A stretch of 7,272 nucleotides of DNA from contig JABIZW010000252.1 of assembly GCA_018666295.1 (NCBI GenBank), positions 1-7,272 of the forward strand, written 5' to 3'. The position numbers and the translations under genes were made by a program. This DNA comes from Halieaceae bacterium. GTDB taxonomy: Bacteria; Pseudomonadota; Gammaproteobacteria; Pseudomonadales; Halieaceae. Below the pieces are notes generated by a model. That model saw only the letters and a list, made by a program, of their open reading frames with translations, ran no database searches and had not been told where the DNA came from. Below, one piece after another: positions 1 through 5,814 of the stretch (position 1 is its first letter; each line of letters opens with the position of its first letter).

Positions 1-1299
1 CATTTTATGCCCGAGTCTTTTGGCGCCGCGGGCTACCAAACAGCCATGGTAGGGAAGTGGCACCTGGGTCACGCGCAAATGACCTATCACCCCAATGAGC
101 GGGGTTTCGAGCACTTTTACGGGCACCTTCATACCGAGGTTGGGTTTTACCCGCCGTTCGCCAATGTCGGGGGCAAAGATTTTCAAGTCAATGGTGTGAC
201 GGCCGACGACGAAGGTTATGAAACGTATCTCTTGGCCGATGAGGTCTCGCGTTACATCCGCGAGCGCGATACGCAAAAGCCATTTTTCATTTACATGCCG
301 TTTATTGCCCCGCACACACCACTTGATGCGCCGGCTGAACTGCAAGAAAAGTACAAAGACATCGACACAGATTTACCCCCGGCACGATCGAATCAAACAG
401 ACTCAACGCGACGAATTTCAAAAATGTTGATGCGTGAAAGTGCGCGGCCGATGTATGCCGCCGTCGTCGACGGAATGGATCAAGCGATTGGTCAAGTCCT
501 TAACACACTCGATGAGGAAGGGTTGAGCGATAACACCATTGTCTTGTTTTTCAGTGACAACGGGGGCGCGGCCTATTCTTACGGCGGTGCGGACAATGCG
601 CCGCTGCGCGGCGGTAAGGGTGAGACGTTTGAAGGCGGAATTCGGGTGGTGTCGCTCATGCGCTGGCCGGAGAAATTGCAAGGCGGTCAAATATTCGACC
701 AGGTGATGACGGTGATGGATGTCTTCCCGACGCTCGCTGACGCAGCAGGTGTGGACCCGCTAAATACGTTCGAATTTGACGGCAGCAGCCTATGGCCCTC
801 GATCAGTGAGGGGACGACGCATACGCGTGAAGACATGATTATGTTCGCCTCTGAGATCCCAATCTACGGCAGCTTCAAACTGACGGCGTTTGACAACACC
901 TGGAAGCTCGTTCAAGAAATGGAGCAGGACCAGCTTTCGACCACCGTAACGAACTATCTATTTAAAATTGCGGACGATCCGAACGAGTACAACAACTTGG
1001 CCGCAGAGTATCCTGACATTGTGGTCTCCATGAGTAAGGCAATCAGCGAGTGGCGTGCGCTTCACCCCGTAAGTGGGACGCGTTCGGTTTTAATTCCGCC
1101 GCCGGGTTGGCGGGCCCCTAAAGATTGGGCGTCCTACCCACGACCGCTTGAGGATTTACAAAGTGACACCACACTTGGGCTTGTGCCGTCTGAGCTCTAC
1201 CTTCGTATTCTTGATATGCAGCATGGGCAGCGAGGTCGGCTGATGTACGGTTGTTCAGAGCGCTGGTGGTCGCTGGGGTTCTGTTTAGAGAGTAATTGA
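1..1299 (+). CDS. S1-family (arylsulfatase-type) sulfatase, 5'-truncated by window edge
   Basis: This is the C-terminal part of a type I sulfatase, which hydrolyses sulfate esters with a formylglycine residue and a divalent metal and is usually exported. Counting from the Met at base 7, the visible family motifs are GKWHLG (K17, H19), APHTPL (H103), SDNGG (D184, N185) and LRGGKGETFEGG (K204). These are the substrate- and metal-binding elements of the alkaline-phosphatase-like fold. The C-terminal subdomain follows and ends with two cysteines (C416, C426) that could form a disulfide. The formylglycine motif (CxPSR) and any signal peptide are not visible and should lie upstream. The Met at base 7 is unlikely to be the start, because the frame is open to base 1 and the sequence begins inside the conserved segment before GKWHLG. 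The family assignment is firm. The substrate (sulfated polysaccharide or small sulfate ester) is unknown. Confidence 0.93.
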   Translation, partial: HFMPESFGAAGYQTAMVGKWHLGHAQMTYHPNERGFEHFYGHLHTEVGFYPPFANVGGKDFQVNGVTADDEGYETYLLADEVSRYIRERDTQKPFFIYMPFIAPHTPLDAPAELQEKYKDIDTDLPPARSNQTDSTRRISKMLMRESARPMYAAVVDGMDQAIGQVLNTLDEEGLSDNTIVLFFSDNGGAAYSYGGADNAPLRGGKGETFEGGIRVVSLMRWPEKLQGGQIFDQVMTVMDVFPTLADAAGVDPLNTFEFDGSSLWPSISEGTTHTREDMIMFASEIPIYGSFKLTAFDNTWKLVQEMEQDQLSTTVTNYLFKIADDPNEYNNLAAEYPDIVVSMSKAISEWRALHPVSGTRSVLIPPPGWRAPKDWASYPRPLEDLQSDTTLGLVPSELYLRILDMQHGQRGRLMYGCSERWWSLGFCLESN

Positions 1300-1305
1300 A
1301 AATCT

Positions 1306-1326
1306 TAAGTCGTCCTCGCTGACTTA
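1306..1326. other. Short inverted repeat after the sulfatase gene
   Basis: TAAGTC (1306-1311) and GACTTA (1321-1326) form a perfect 6-bp stem with a 9-base loop, seven bases after the sulfatase stop. No T-run follows on the + strand, so it is a poor intrinsic terminator for the sulfatase. It may only slow the polymerase or protect the mRNA end. The rest of 1300-1380 shows nothing I can name with confidence. The promoter of the next gene could lie there or further upstream. Confidence 0.25.
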
Positions 1327-1380
1327 CGCTCTGGGCCTCAGCTCGGTATGGTGTGACGCGTTTCCCTAATAGGTTGTCCT

Positions 1381-1857
1381 ATGAGTCAGTCATCATTGCA
1401 TATCGTGCTTTGTCAGCCCGAGATTCCGCCTAATACAGGCAATATCATTCGGCTTTGTGCGAATACCGGTGCCGCACTTCACATGATCGAACCCCTAGGC
1501 TTTGAGATGGATGATAAACGCCTGAGGCGTGCGGGTCTTGACTACCATGAGTTCGCCAGTGTGTGTACCTGGGGCAGTCTGCCTGCCTATGCGAGCGCCC
1601 ATGCTGGTCGACGCCTAATCGCCATAGAGACCTGCGGTGAGACTGTCCATTCGGAAGTGACCTACCAGCGCGGTGACTCACTGGTGTTCGGGTCTGAAAC
1701 CAAGGGTCTTTCGGATGACATCCTGGCGTTGTTTGAGCAACGTCACATTGTGCGTCTGCCCATGTTGCCTGGGAGTCGAAGTTTGAACCTCTCCAATGCG
1801 GTTGCTGTTGCGATTTTTGAAGCGTGGCGGCAGCTCGACTTTGTGGGGCGACACTAG
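1381..1857 (+). CDS. trmL: tRNA (cytidine/uridine-34 2'-O)-methyltransferase TrmL
   Basis: TrmL methylates the 2'-hydroxyl of wobble nucleotide 34 in the two leucine tRNAs with CAA and UAA-type anticodons, using S-adenosylmethionine. It is a small cytosolic SPOUT enzyme that acts as a dimer. The 158 residues match the usual length (about 157). The sequence carries PEIPPNTGNIIRLCANTG (13-30), DDKRLRRAGLDYHE (44-57), the SAM-site segment FGSETKGL (103-110) and the trefoil-knot segment PGSRSLNLSNAVAVAIFEAWR (130-150). All are nearly the same as in the E. coli enzyme (formerly YibK). The ATG follows a weak ribosome site (TAGGT, 1370-1374) at 6 bases. The gene stands alone between the sulfatase and a convergent gene, with nothing to link it functionally to either. 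Confidence 0.97.
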   Translation: MSQSSLHIVLCQPEIPPNTGNIIRLCANTGAALHMIEPLGFEMDDKRLRRAGLDYHEFASVCTWGSLPAYASAHAGRRLIAIETCGETVHSEVTYQRGDSLVFGSETKGLSDDILALFEQRHIVRLPMLPGSRSLNLSNAVAVAIFEAWRQLDFVGRH

Positions 1858-1869
1858 ATCTAAACACCC

Positions 1870-1891
1870 TAGATAGGCTGGCCCTAGTCTA
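1870..1891. terminator. Candidate weak bidirectional terminator between convergent genes
   Basis: TAGATAGG (1870-1877) pairs with CCTAGTCTA (1883-1891) as an 8-bp stem with one bulged G and a 5-base loop. It lies 12 bases after the trmL stop and touches the stop codon of the minus-strand gene. Its position between two convergent stops is what a shared terminator would have. The T-tracts are poor on both sides (TTGTTTGT on +, GTTTAG on -), so the call is tentative. Confidence 0.35.
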
Positions 1892-2293
1892 TTAGCCTTG
1901 TTTGTCGAGCTTCACATTACCCGCAACAGACACCCAATCAGGCGCTGAGCCACACCAAATTTGAACTTGCGGGGGCAGTTGATCTTTTTGTCTACATCCG
2001 CCCAGTCTCAGGGACAAAAGACCGTCGCCCTCAGCACTGCTCGTGTGAATGCCGGAACCACAGTCACCACAGAAACTGTAATGACGCGCATTCCCGCTGT
2101 CCGCCAACTTTTCATACGCTTTGAGCGTTCCCTGAGTGACCTGAAAGCTGTCGCGTGATACGCGCGCCGCATACTGAAACGCCGATGAGCCGAAGGTCTG
2201 GCAGTCGCTGCAATAACAGACGGCAACGAGTTTGGGATCAGCAATGGCTCGCCAGGTGATGGTGCCGCAGTGGCAGGATCCGTCGATCTGCAT
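1892..2293 (-). CDS. Small GFA/CENP-V zinc-domain protein
   Basis: This is a 133-residue protein consisting of a single GFA (CENP-V/GFA) domain, which binds two zinc ions through cysteines. The visible zinc ligands are the CHC motif (C7, C9), CYCSDC (C26, C28, C31) and FCGDCG (C75, C78). The name comes from glutathione-dependent formaldehyde-activating enzyme. True Gfa proteins are longer (about 190 residues), and most short single-domain members have no proven reaction, so formaldehyde detoxification should not be assumed. No thiol- or formaldehyde-metabolism gene is next to it. The ATG has a good ribosome site, AGAGGT (2303-2308 on the minus strand), 9 bases upstream. It is transcribed away from the dioxygenase gene and toward trmL. 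Confidence 0.9.
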   Translation of the reverse strand: MQIDGSCHCGTITWRAIADPKLVAVCYCSDCQTFGSSAFQYAARVSRDSFQVTQGTLKAYEKLADSGNARHYSFCGDCGSGIHTSSAEGDGLLSLRLGGCRQKDQLPPQVQIWCGSAPDWVSVAGNVKLDKQG

Positions 2294-2302
2294 AATGGTT
2301 TG

Positions 2303-2308
2303 ACCTCT
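2303..2308 (-). promoter_or_regulatory. Ribosome binding site of the GFA-domain gene
   Basis: On the minus strand this reads AGAGGT, nine bases before the ATG at 2293. It supports that start over any internal one. Confidence 0.6.
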
Positions 2309-2317
2309 TTTAAAACA

Positions 2318-2345
2318 TTGTCGTATGGTTGTAATGGCATATAAA
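2318..2345 (+). promoter_or_regulatory. Candidate sigma70 promoter for the dioxygenase-led run
   Basis: A -35-like TTGTCG (2318-2323, 4 of 6 consensus bases) and a -10-like TATAAA (2340-2345, 5 of 6) are separated by 16 bases. Transcription would start near 2352. That start is only about ten bases before the most upstream possible start codon (GTG 2362) and argues for translation from a later codon. The call rests on motif matching by eye. Confidence 0.35.
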
Positions 2346-2353
2346 GTGCCATT
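2333..2353. promoter_or_regulatory. 21-bp inverted repeat, possible operator in divergent region
   Basis: AATGGCA and TGCCATT form perfect 7-bp arms around a 7-base spacer (TATAAAG). The repeat covers the candidate -10 element and sits between two divergently transcribed genes. A dimeric repressor bound here could block the + promoter and influence the minus-strand one. No regulator gene is present in the window, so the binding protein is unknown. Confidence 0.4.
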
Positions 2354-2361
2354 TTATAGAT

Positions 2362-3303
2362 GTGTGGCGATCAGTTTGGCCAAGACTCGCATCACAACGT
2401 ATAACAATAACCGATGGATTGGAGGCTGTGGACGCTTTGAAAGGGCTAGATGCTTTGAAAATAGTGCCGATTTGTGAGGGCTTTGGAGCTGACGTCCAAG
2501 ATGTGGATCTCGCTGCGTTAGCTGACGATGCGTTTAATGCGATTTACACCGCGTGGCTGGCGTATGGTGTACTGAGATTTAAAGGCCAGTCGCTCGACAA
2601 GGATTCACTTCAAACGTTTAGTCAGCGCTTTGGTCCGCTGGAAGAAATGCCGACGGGACGACTGAGTGCTGCACAAAAAGCGAACATTGATAATCTTTAC
2701 GTCACACCCATTTCGAATATCAAGGTCGCAGGAAAGCCTATTGGTGGGCTCGGCGATGCTGAGGCGACATGGCACTCGGACATGACGTATATCGAGACCC
2801 CACCGCCGGCGAGTGTATTGCTGGGCGTGGAGATCCCTCAAAACGGGGGCGATACTTTTTTTGCCGATCAGCGCGCGGCCCTTGCACGGCTTCCGCAGGC
2901 GTTGCGCGAGCAAATTACGGGATTGACCATTAAACACAATGCGGCGCATGACAGCGTTGGCAATCTACGGCCCGGTTTTGATGCATTTGATGATGCGCGT
3001 GATGCACCGGGCGCCATCCATCCCATGGTGAGGGTTCACGATGAGACGGGGGAGGAGTGCTTGTACTTAGGGCGTCGAGAATGGGCCTATGTTCCCGGTT
3101 TGCCGCTAGCAGAGAGCGAGGCGCTTTTGGACGACTTATGGGCCTATGCGACGCCAGCGGATTATATTGTTGAGCAAAATTGGACGCCGGGCGATGTCAT
3201 TATTTGGGATAATCGCCGCTGCCTGCACAAGCGCACGTCGATCGATCCGTCTCAAAGGCGTTTGTTGCTGCGCTGTCAGGTATTAGCGAAGGCCGGCGAT
3301 TAG
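2362..3303 (+). CDS. TauD/TfdA-family Fe(II)/2-oxoglutarate dioxygenase
   Basis: This family hydroxylates small organic acids (taurine, alkyl sulfates, phenoxyacetates and others) with O2 and 2-oxoglutarate in the cytosol. Numbered from 2362, the iron ligands are H138 and D140 (WHSD) and H289 (WDNRRCLHKR). The 2-oxoglutarate-binding arginines are R300 and R304, spaced 11 and 15 residues after the distal His exactly as in E. coli TauD. The segment around LYLGRREWAYVPGL (224-237) looks more TfdA-like than taurine-specific. The start is uncertain: there is no ATG near the 5' end. GTG 2362 lacks a ribosome site, whereas GGAGG at 2421-2425 precedes GTG 2428 and TTG 2437. TTG 2455, with AAGGG nine bases upstream, gives an N-terminus (MKIVPICEGFGADV) that best fits the family. 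The coordinates give the longest frame; I favour 2437 or 2455. The substrate is unknown. Confidence 0.92.
   Translation: MWRSVWPRLASQRITITDGLEAVDALKGLDALKIVPICEGFGADVQDVDLAALADDAFNAIYTAWLAYGVLRFKGQSLDKDSLQTFSQRFGPLEEMPTGRLSAAQKANIDNLYVTPISNIKVAGKPIGGLGDAEATWHSDMTYIETPPPASVLLGVEIPQNGGDTFFADQRAALARLPQALREQITGLTIKHNAAHDSVGNLRPGFDAFDDARDAPGAIHPMVRVHDETGEECLYLGRREWAYVPGLPLAESEALLDDLWAYATPADYIVEQNWTPGDVIIWDNRRCLHKRTSIDPSQRRLLLRCQVLAKAGD
2421..2425 (+). promoter_or_regulatory. Strong ribosome binding site inside the longest dioxygenase frame
   Basis: GGAGG lies 2 bases before GTG 2428 and 11 bases before TTG 2437, both in frame with the dioxygenase. It is the best Shine-Dalgarno match near the gene and suggests that translation begins downstream of GTG 2362. 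Confidence 0.45.
2431..2460 (+). repeat. Short direct repeat at the dioxygenase start
   Basis: GACGCTTTGAAA (2431-2442) recurs as GATGCTTTGAAA (2449-2460), an 18-base period with one mismatch. It encodes DALK twice and contains both candidate TTG start codons. It could be a small in-frame duplication that added six residues or doubled the start site, or it could be chance. Confidence 0.4.
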
Positions 3304-3329
3304 TGGCTGTATTTGGGCGAATTTTCTAA

Positions 3330-4010
3330 GTGACTCGTTCTGTCACAGCAGTGGTCCGTTTCGCGGTATTCGTCGCAGGGCTCGTGCTCCTCATTTACGT
3401 CGGCAGAAGCCTGGCCGTTCGGTACGGTATTGAGCTCACTCCAGCGTCAATACAGGACTTTAACGACTGGATAGAGACGCTCGGCTGGCTAGGCCCACTG
3501 GCTTACATCATTCTCGTGGTTGTCAGGCTCTTCATCGGGCTGTCTTCACACCTTATTTTGATTTTAGGCGGAATCGCGTTCGGTGTGGTGGGCGGTATTG
3601 TTTGGGGTGGTATAGGCCTGTCCCTGTCAGGTTGCGTTCAGTACGGTCTGGGGCACTATTTTGGGAGCGAGTGGGTGTCGACACGCTTGGGTGAGAACAA
3701 TGCGCGGCTGAAAAAACTATTGTCACGTAGCGGGGTGCCTGCGCTCTTCTTCATTACAGTTCATCCGCTGGGACCGCAGAGTCCGTTGACCGTTGTTGCG
3801 GGGGCTATTCGTTTTAATTTCACAAAGTTCTTGGTCACCATGATAGCCGCCACGCCTATTCGTGCGGGTATTTATGCGGTGTTGGGTGCGTCAATCTTAG
3901 AACTCGATTTGAGACAAATCATGCTGATAACGCTGGGATTGGTCATTGTCATAGCGCTCCCTTTGTTGCACCCCAAGACGCGCGCTTTTTTTAAGCATTC
4001 CACACCTTAA
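3330..4010 (+). CDS. TVP38/TMEM64-family (VTT-domain, DedA-like) membrane protein
   Basis: This is a 226-residue inner-membrane protein. A first hydrophobic helix (about 8-25) is followed by a VTT domain (about 55-190) and a last helix (about 195-212). Typical VTT features are the glycine-rich LILILGGIAFG stretch (75-85), SGCVQYGLGHYFG (100-112), and P146, G158 (VAGAI), F167 and P176 in the second half. Eukaryotic VTT proteins (TMEM41B, VMP1) are phospholipid scramblases, and DedA relatives help recycle undecaprenyl phosphate. Bacterial TVP38 proteins are mostly uncharacterised, so lipid transport is inferred. The start is GTG directly after an in-frame TAA (3327-3329), so no longer form is possible. 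GGGCGA (3315-3320) may be the ribosome site. The gene begins 26 bases after the dioxygenase stop and ends 18 bases before the next start, suggesting an operon. Confidence 0.88.
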   Translation: MTRSVTAVVRFAVFVAGLVLLIYVGRSLAVRYGIELTPASIQDFNDWIETLGWLGPLAYIILVVVRLFIGLSSHLILILGGIAFGVVGGIVWGGIGLSLSGCVQYGLGHYFGSEWVSTRLGENNARLKKLLSRSGVPALFFITVHPLGPQSPLTVVAGAIRFNFTKFLVTMIAATPIRAGIYAVLGASILELDLRQIMLITLGLVIVIALPLLHPKTRAFFKHSTP

Positions 4011-4028
4011 TCGAGCCGAGGTTTCGCA

Positions 4029-5270
4029 ATGGTCAAGCTGGTTGATATCCCTGAATATGAGCGCAACCACCTGATGAGTAAGTTGATGTCGCCATTGGGA
4101 GAGCTGCCCTGGGTGAGCAGTGAAAAATTGCTCAAGGAAAAGCGAGTTGCCATTGTCACTACAGCGGGGCTCAATTACCGCGAGGAGAGCAGTTTCGACT
4201 TTATCGATTCGAGTTATCGCGCGATTCCCAGAGACCTAGACTCGGCCGACCTTTTGATGACCCACTCATCGGTCAATTTTGACCGCAGTGGTTTTCAGGA
4301 AGACATCAACGTCGTTTTTCCTATTGATCGGTTCAAAGAGCTCGAGGCCGCAGGTGTTATAGGCTCAGTTGCAGACATCAACTACAGCTTTATGGGCGGT
4401 GGCCTGCTGCCCAGTGTCTACGAAGACAATGTGCGAGATCTTGCAACGCGCTTGAAGGCTGATGGTGTTGACGCCGCGTTTATCGTCCCAGTCTGCCCCA
4501 ATTGTTCGCGAACCGTCTGCGGTATTTCCCACTACCTTGAGTCCGAGGGCATTCAAACCACAGGTATTGCACTCTTTCGAGAGATTGCCCAGTCGATGAA
4601 GCCGCCGCGTATCCTCTGGGTCAGTTTTCCTTTGGGCAGACCGCTCGGTAAGCCGGGTGATGCAGCCTTCCAAACCCAGGTCATTGAGCACACGCTGGCG
4701 TTACTCGATGCAACAGAGGGTCCGGTTCTACAGGACTATTTTCTTGATCTACCCGATGTGGAGGCGCCACCACCGGCCTGCCCTGTGAGTTTCCAGCAAA
4801 AAAATGAGGACCACTCGTGGCGTGGTCGATTACGCCGTGAAATGGGTGCCTTAACCCCTTGGTATGAGTTAGGTCTCAAACGACGAGGCCGGACGACCGT
4901 CGGTGTCAGCGGCTCGAGTATTGAAGACATCATAGAAGGACTCACGTCGTGGCCAGATGACAACGATCAGGAGTTCCCTGAACCGGTTTGGTTAAAGTGC
5001 GCCTTGGAAGACCTTAAAGCGTTCTACTCTGAGGCCTTGACCGCGCAACCGGGAGAGTACCAGGCCGGTTATTCGGAGCGTGTTATTTTTGAGGAGACTG
5101 TGCTGGGGGAGTTAATCGTTTGTTACGTCGACTATTTTGAAACAATAGAGCCCAACCACCCCTTTGTCCGAGCCATCGCCTCGCGAGAGCAGCTCAAGCG
5201 ATCAACCGGTAACTGGGCGGTTGATCAATCGGGCGATAAAGTCAAAGCCGCCAACCCGGTTGATAAGTAA
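4029..5270 (+). CDS. Cysteine-type GrdB/PrdB-like (glycine/sarcosine/betaine reductase selenoprotein B family) protein
   Basis: This 413-residue soluble protein resembles the substrate-specific B subunits of clostridial glycine/betaine/sarcosine and D-proline reductases. Shared family blocks are SSYRAIPRDL (61-70), HSSVNFDRSGFQEDINVVFP (79-98), GVIGSVADINYSFMG (109-123) and VPVCPNCSRTVCG (153-165). The active selenocysteine region is replaced by ordinary cysteines (C156 TGC, C159 TGT, with C164 nearby), and there is no in-frame TGA. The next block (PPRILWVSFPLGRPLGKPGD, 192-211) and the C-terminal block with WYELGLKRRGRTTVGVSG (about 278-295) also occur, as I recall, in aerobic proteobacterial members, whose reaction is unknown. 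No GrdE/PrdA proprotein, GrdA, thioredoxin or reductase partner lies nearby, so amino-acid reduction should not be assumed. The ATG is well supported by GAGG (4018-4021) at 7 bases. It is probably co-transcribed with the TVP38 gene. Confidence 0.85.
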   Translation: MVKLVDIPEYERNHLMSKLMSPLGELPWVSSEKLLKEKRVAIVTTAGLNYREESSFDFIDSSYRAIPRDLDSADLLMTHSSVNFDRSGFQEDINVVFPIDRFKELEAAGVIGSVADINYSFMGGGLLPSVYEDNVRDLATRLKADGVDAAFIVPVCPNCSRTVCGISHYLESEGIQTTGIALFREIAQSMKPPRILWVSFPLGRPLGKPGDAAFQTQVIEHTLALLDATEGPVLQDYFLDLPDVEAPPPACPVSFQQKNEDHSWRGRLRREMGALTPWYELGLKRRGRTTVGVSGSSIEDIIEGLTSWPDDNDQEFPEPVWLKCALEDLKAFYSEALTAQPGEYQAGYSERVIFEETVLGELIVCYVDYFETIEPNHPFVRAIASREQLKRSTGNWAVDQSGDKVKAANPVDK

Positions 5271-5284
5271 CGCTCAGCGGTTAC
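5267..5284 (+). other. Hairpin over the stop codon of the GrdB/PrdB-like gene
   Basis: GTAACGC (5267-5273) pairs with GCGGTTAC (5277-5284) as a 7-bp stem with one bulged G and a 3-base loop. It includes the TAA stop codon. There is no following T-run, so it is more likely an mRNA 3'-end structure or chance than a terminator. Confidence 0.25.
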
Positions 5285-5299
5285 TGCCATAGCGGGTTG

Positions 5300-5329
5300 C
5301 CTCACTAAGCTTGACCACGCCTAGTGAGG
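5300..5329 (+). promoter_or_regulatory. Hairpin that overlaps the next gene's ribosome binding site
   Basis: CCTCACTA (5300-5307) and TAGTGAGG (5322-5329) are perfect 8-bp arms. Inside, one A/C mismatch is followed by a further GC/GC pairing and an 8-base loop. The 3' arm includes the first bases of the Shine-Dalgarno sequence (AGGAGGT, 5327-5333) of the gene at 5346. Folding would hide part of that site and could lower translation. The following TCTCTTT (5336-5342) is only a weak T-rich tail, so terminator activity is less likely. Confidence 0.45.
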
Positions 5330-5333
5330 AGGT
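5327..5333 (+). promoter_or_regulatory. Ribosome binding site AGGAGGT with long spacing
   Basis: AGGAGGT is a near-perfect Shine-Dalgarno sequence, but it lies 12 bases before ATG 5346, longer than the usual 5-9. No alternative in-frame start lies closer. Its 5' three bases are in the stem described at 5300-5329. Confidence 0.6.
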
Positions 5334-5345
5334 AATCTCTTTGAT

Positions 5346-5738
5346 ATGAATAATAGGAACTTTATCCGGCGCTTTGCGGCATTTTCTATTGCAATGGGCT
5401 GCGTTCACTTCGTACTCGAGACCTTATTTACTGTGCAGTACGGGCAGTCACTAACCGGCTTATTGCCCGACTATATTGCTGTCGCGCTGTTGCTGTGGGC
5501 CGGGGTGAGTGTTCGAGAGCAGGTTCACACCGTTGGCTTATTGTGCGGTGCGTGGGGGTTTACTCTTTGTCTTCACTATCGTGCCTGGGCCTGGCGGTTT
5601 GAAGAGGTCTTAGCCGGTGAAGCCACTGCGGTGGTTGAAACCACCATGCATGTTTTGTCCTACACAGCGCCAATCTCTATTTTGTCTTTTGGATTGACTT
5701 TGTATTTTTGTTCGCGCGCCCAAACACGCGAATGGTAA
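5346..5738 (+). CDS. Small four-helix membrane protein of unknown function
   Basis: I do not recognise this 130-residue protein. It is hydrophobic, with four likely membrane helices at about 8-28, 40-57, 61-79 and 100-122, joined by short loops, and a basic N-terminus (RNFIRR) that suggests an N-in topology. Polar or aromatic residues in or near helices include H21, E25 (HFVLE), the LHYRAWAWRFEE stretch (about 76-87) after helix 3, and H102. This size and helix number are shared by many small DoxX-like or DUF membrane families, but no signature is clear enough to choose one. The start is ATG with an upstream AGGAGGT. It follows the GrdB/PrdB-like gene by 75 bases and precedes the phosphatase gene by 76, so co-transcription is possible but not shown. 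Confidence 0.75.
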   Translation: MNNRNFIRRFAAFSIAMGCVHFVLETLFTVQYGQSLTGLLPDYIAVALLLWAGVSVREQVHTVGLLCGAWGFTLCLHYRAWAWRFEEVLAGEATAVVETTMHVLSYTAPISILSFGLTLYFCSRAQTREW

Positions 5739-5751
5739 GCGCACTTTGTGA

Positions 5752-5783
5752 GACACCTGAAGGCTTCGCAGCAAGTAAGTGTC
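5752..5783 (+). other. Possible weak stem-loop before the phosphatase gene
   Basis: GACAC (5752-5756) and GTGTC (5779-5783) can pair across 22 bases, with a small inner CTGAA/TTCGCAG pairing. The tail (ATTTCAA) is only slightly T-rich. This may be a degenerate terminator of the preceding gene or chance. Otherwise 5739-5814 shows only the ribosome site of the next gene. Confidence 0.2.
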
Positions 5784-5814
5784 ATTTCAACCGCGCGTGC
5801 GACCGAGGCTTAGC

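Noticed and set aside
418..690. 90-residue minus-strand frame within the sulfatase gene
   Set aside because: It is covered by conserved sulfatase motifs (SDNGG and LRGGKG) on the + strand and shows no domain of its own.
1445..1867. 140-residue open frame antisense to trmL
   Set aside because: It lies fully opposite the well conserved trmL, has a low-complexity composition rich in R, H, Q and S, and shows no recognisable domain. It is a shadow frame.
2008..2352. 114-residue minus-strand frame overlapping the GFA gene, plus a 65-residue + frame at 1961-2158
   Set aside because: Both overlap the cysteine-motif-bearing GFA gene in other frames and have no protein-like features.
4365..4963. Minus-strand frames (108 and 75 residues) opposite the GrdB/PrdB-like gene
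   Set aside because: The + strand frame carries the family blocks here. The antisense frames have no recognisable domain or convincing ribosome site.
5216..5266. Repeated GGTTGAT at the end of the GrdB/PrdB-like gene as a possible attachment site
   Set aside because: The copies are very short, lie inside coding sequence, and no integrase, tRNA or second boundary is present.
4029..5270. Selenocysteine gene hypothesis (in-frame TGA with SECIS)
   Set aside because: The expected active-site positions are TGC and TGT, and the frame has no internal TGA, so no recoding is needed.
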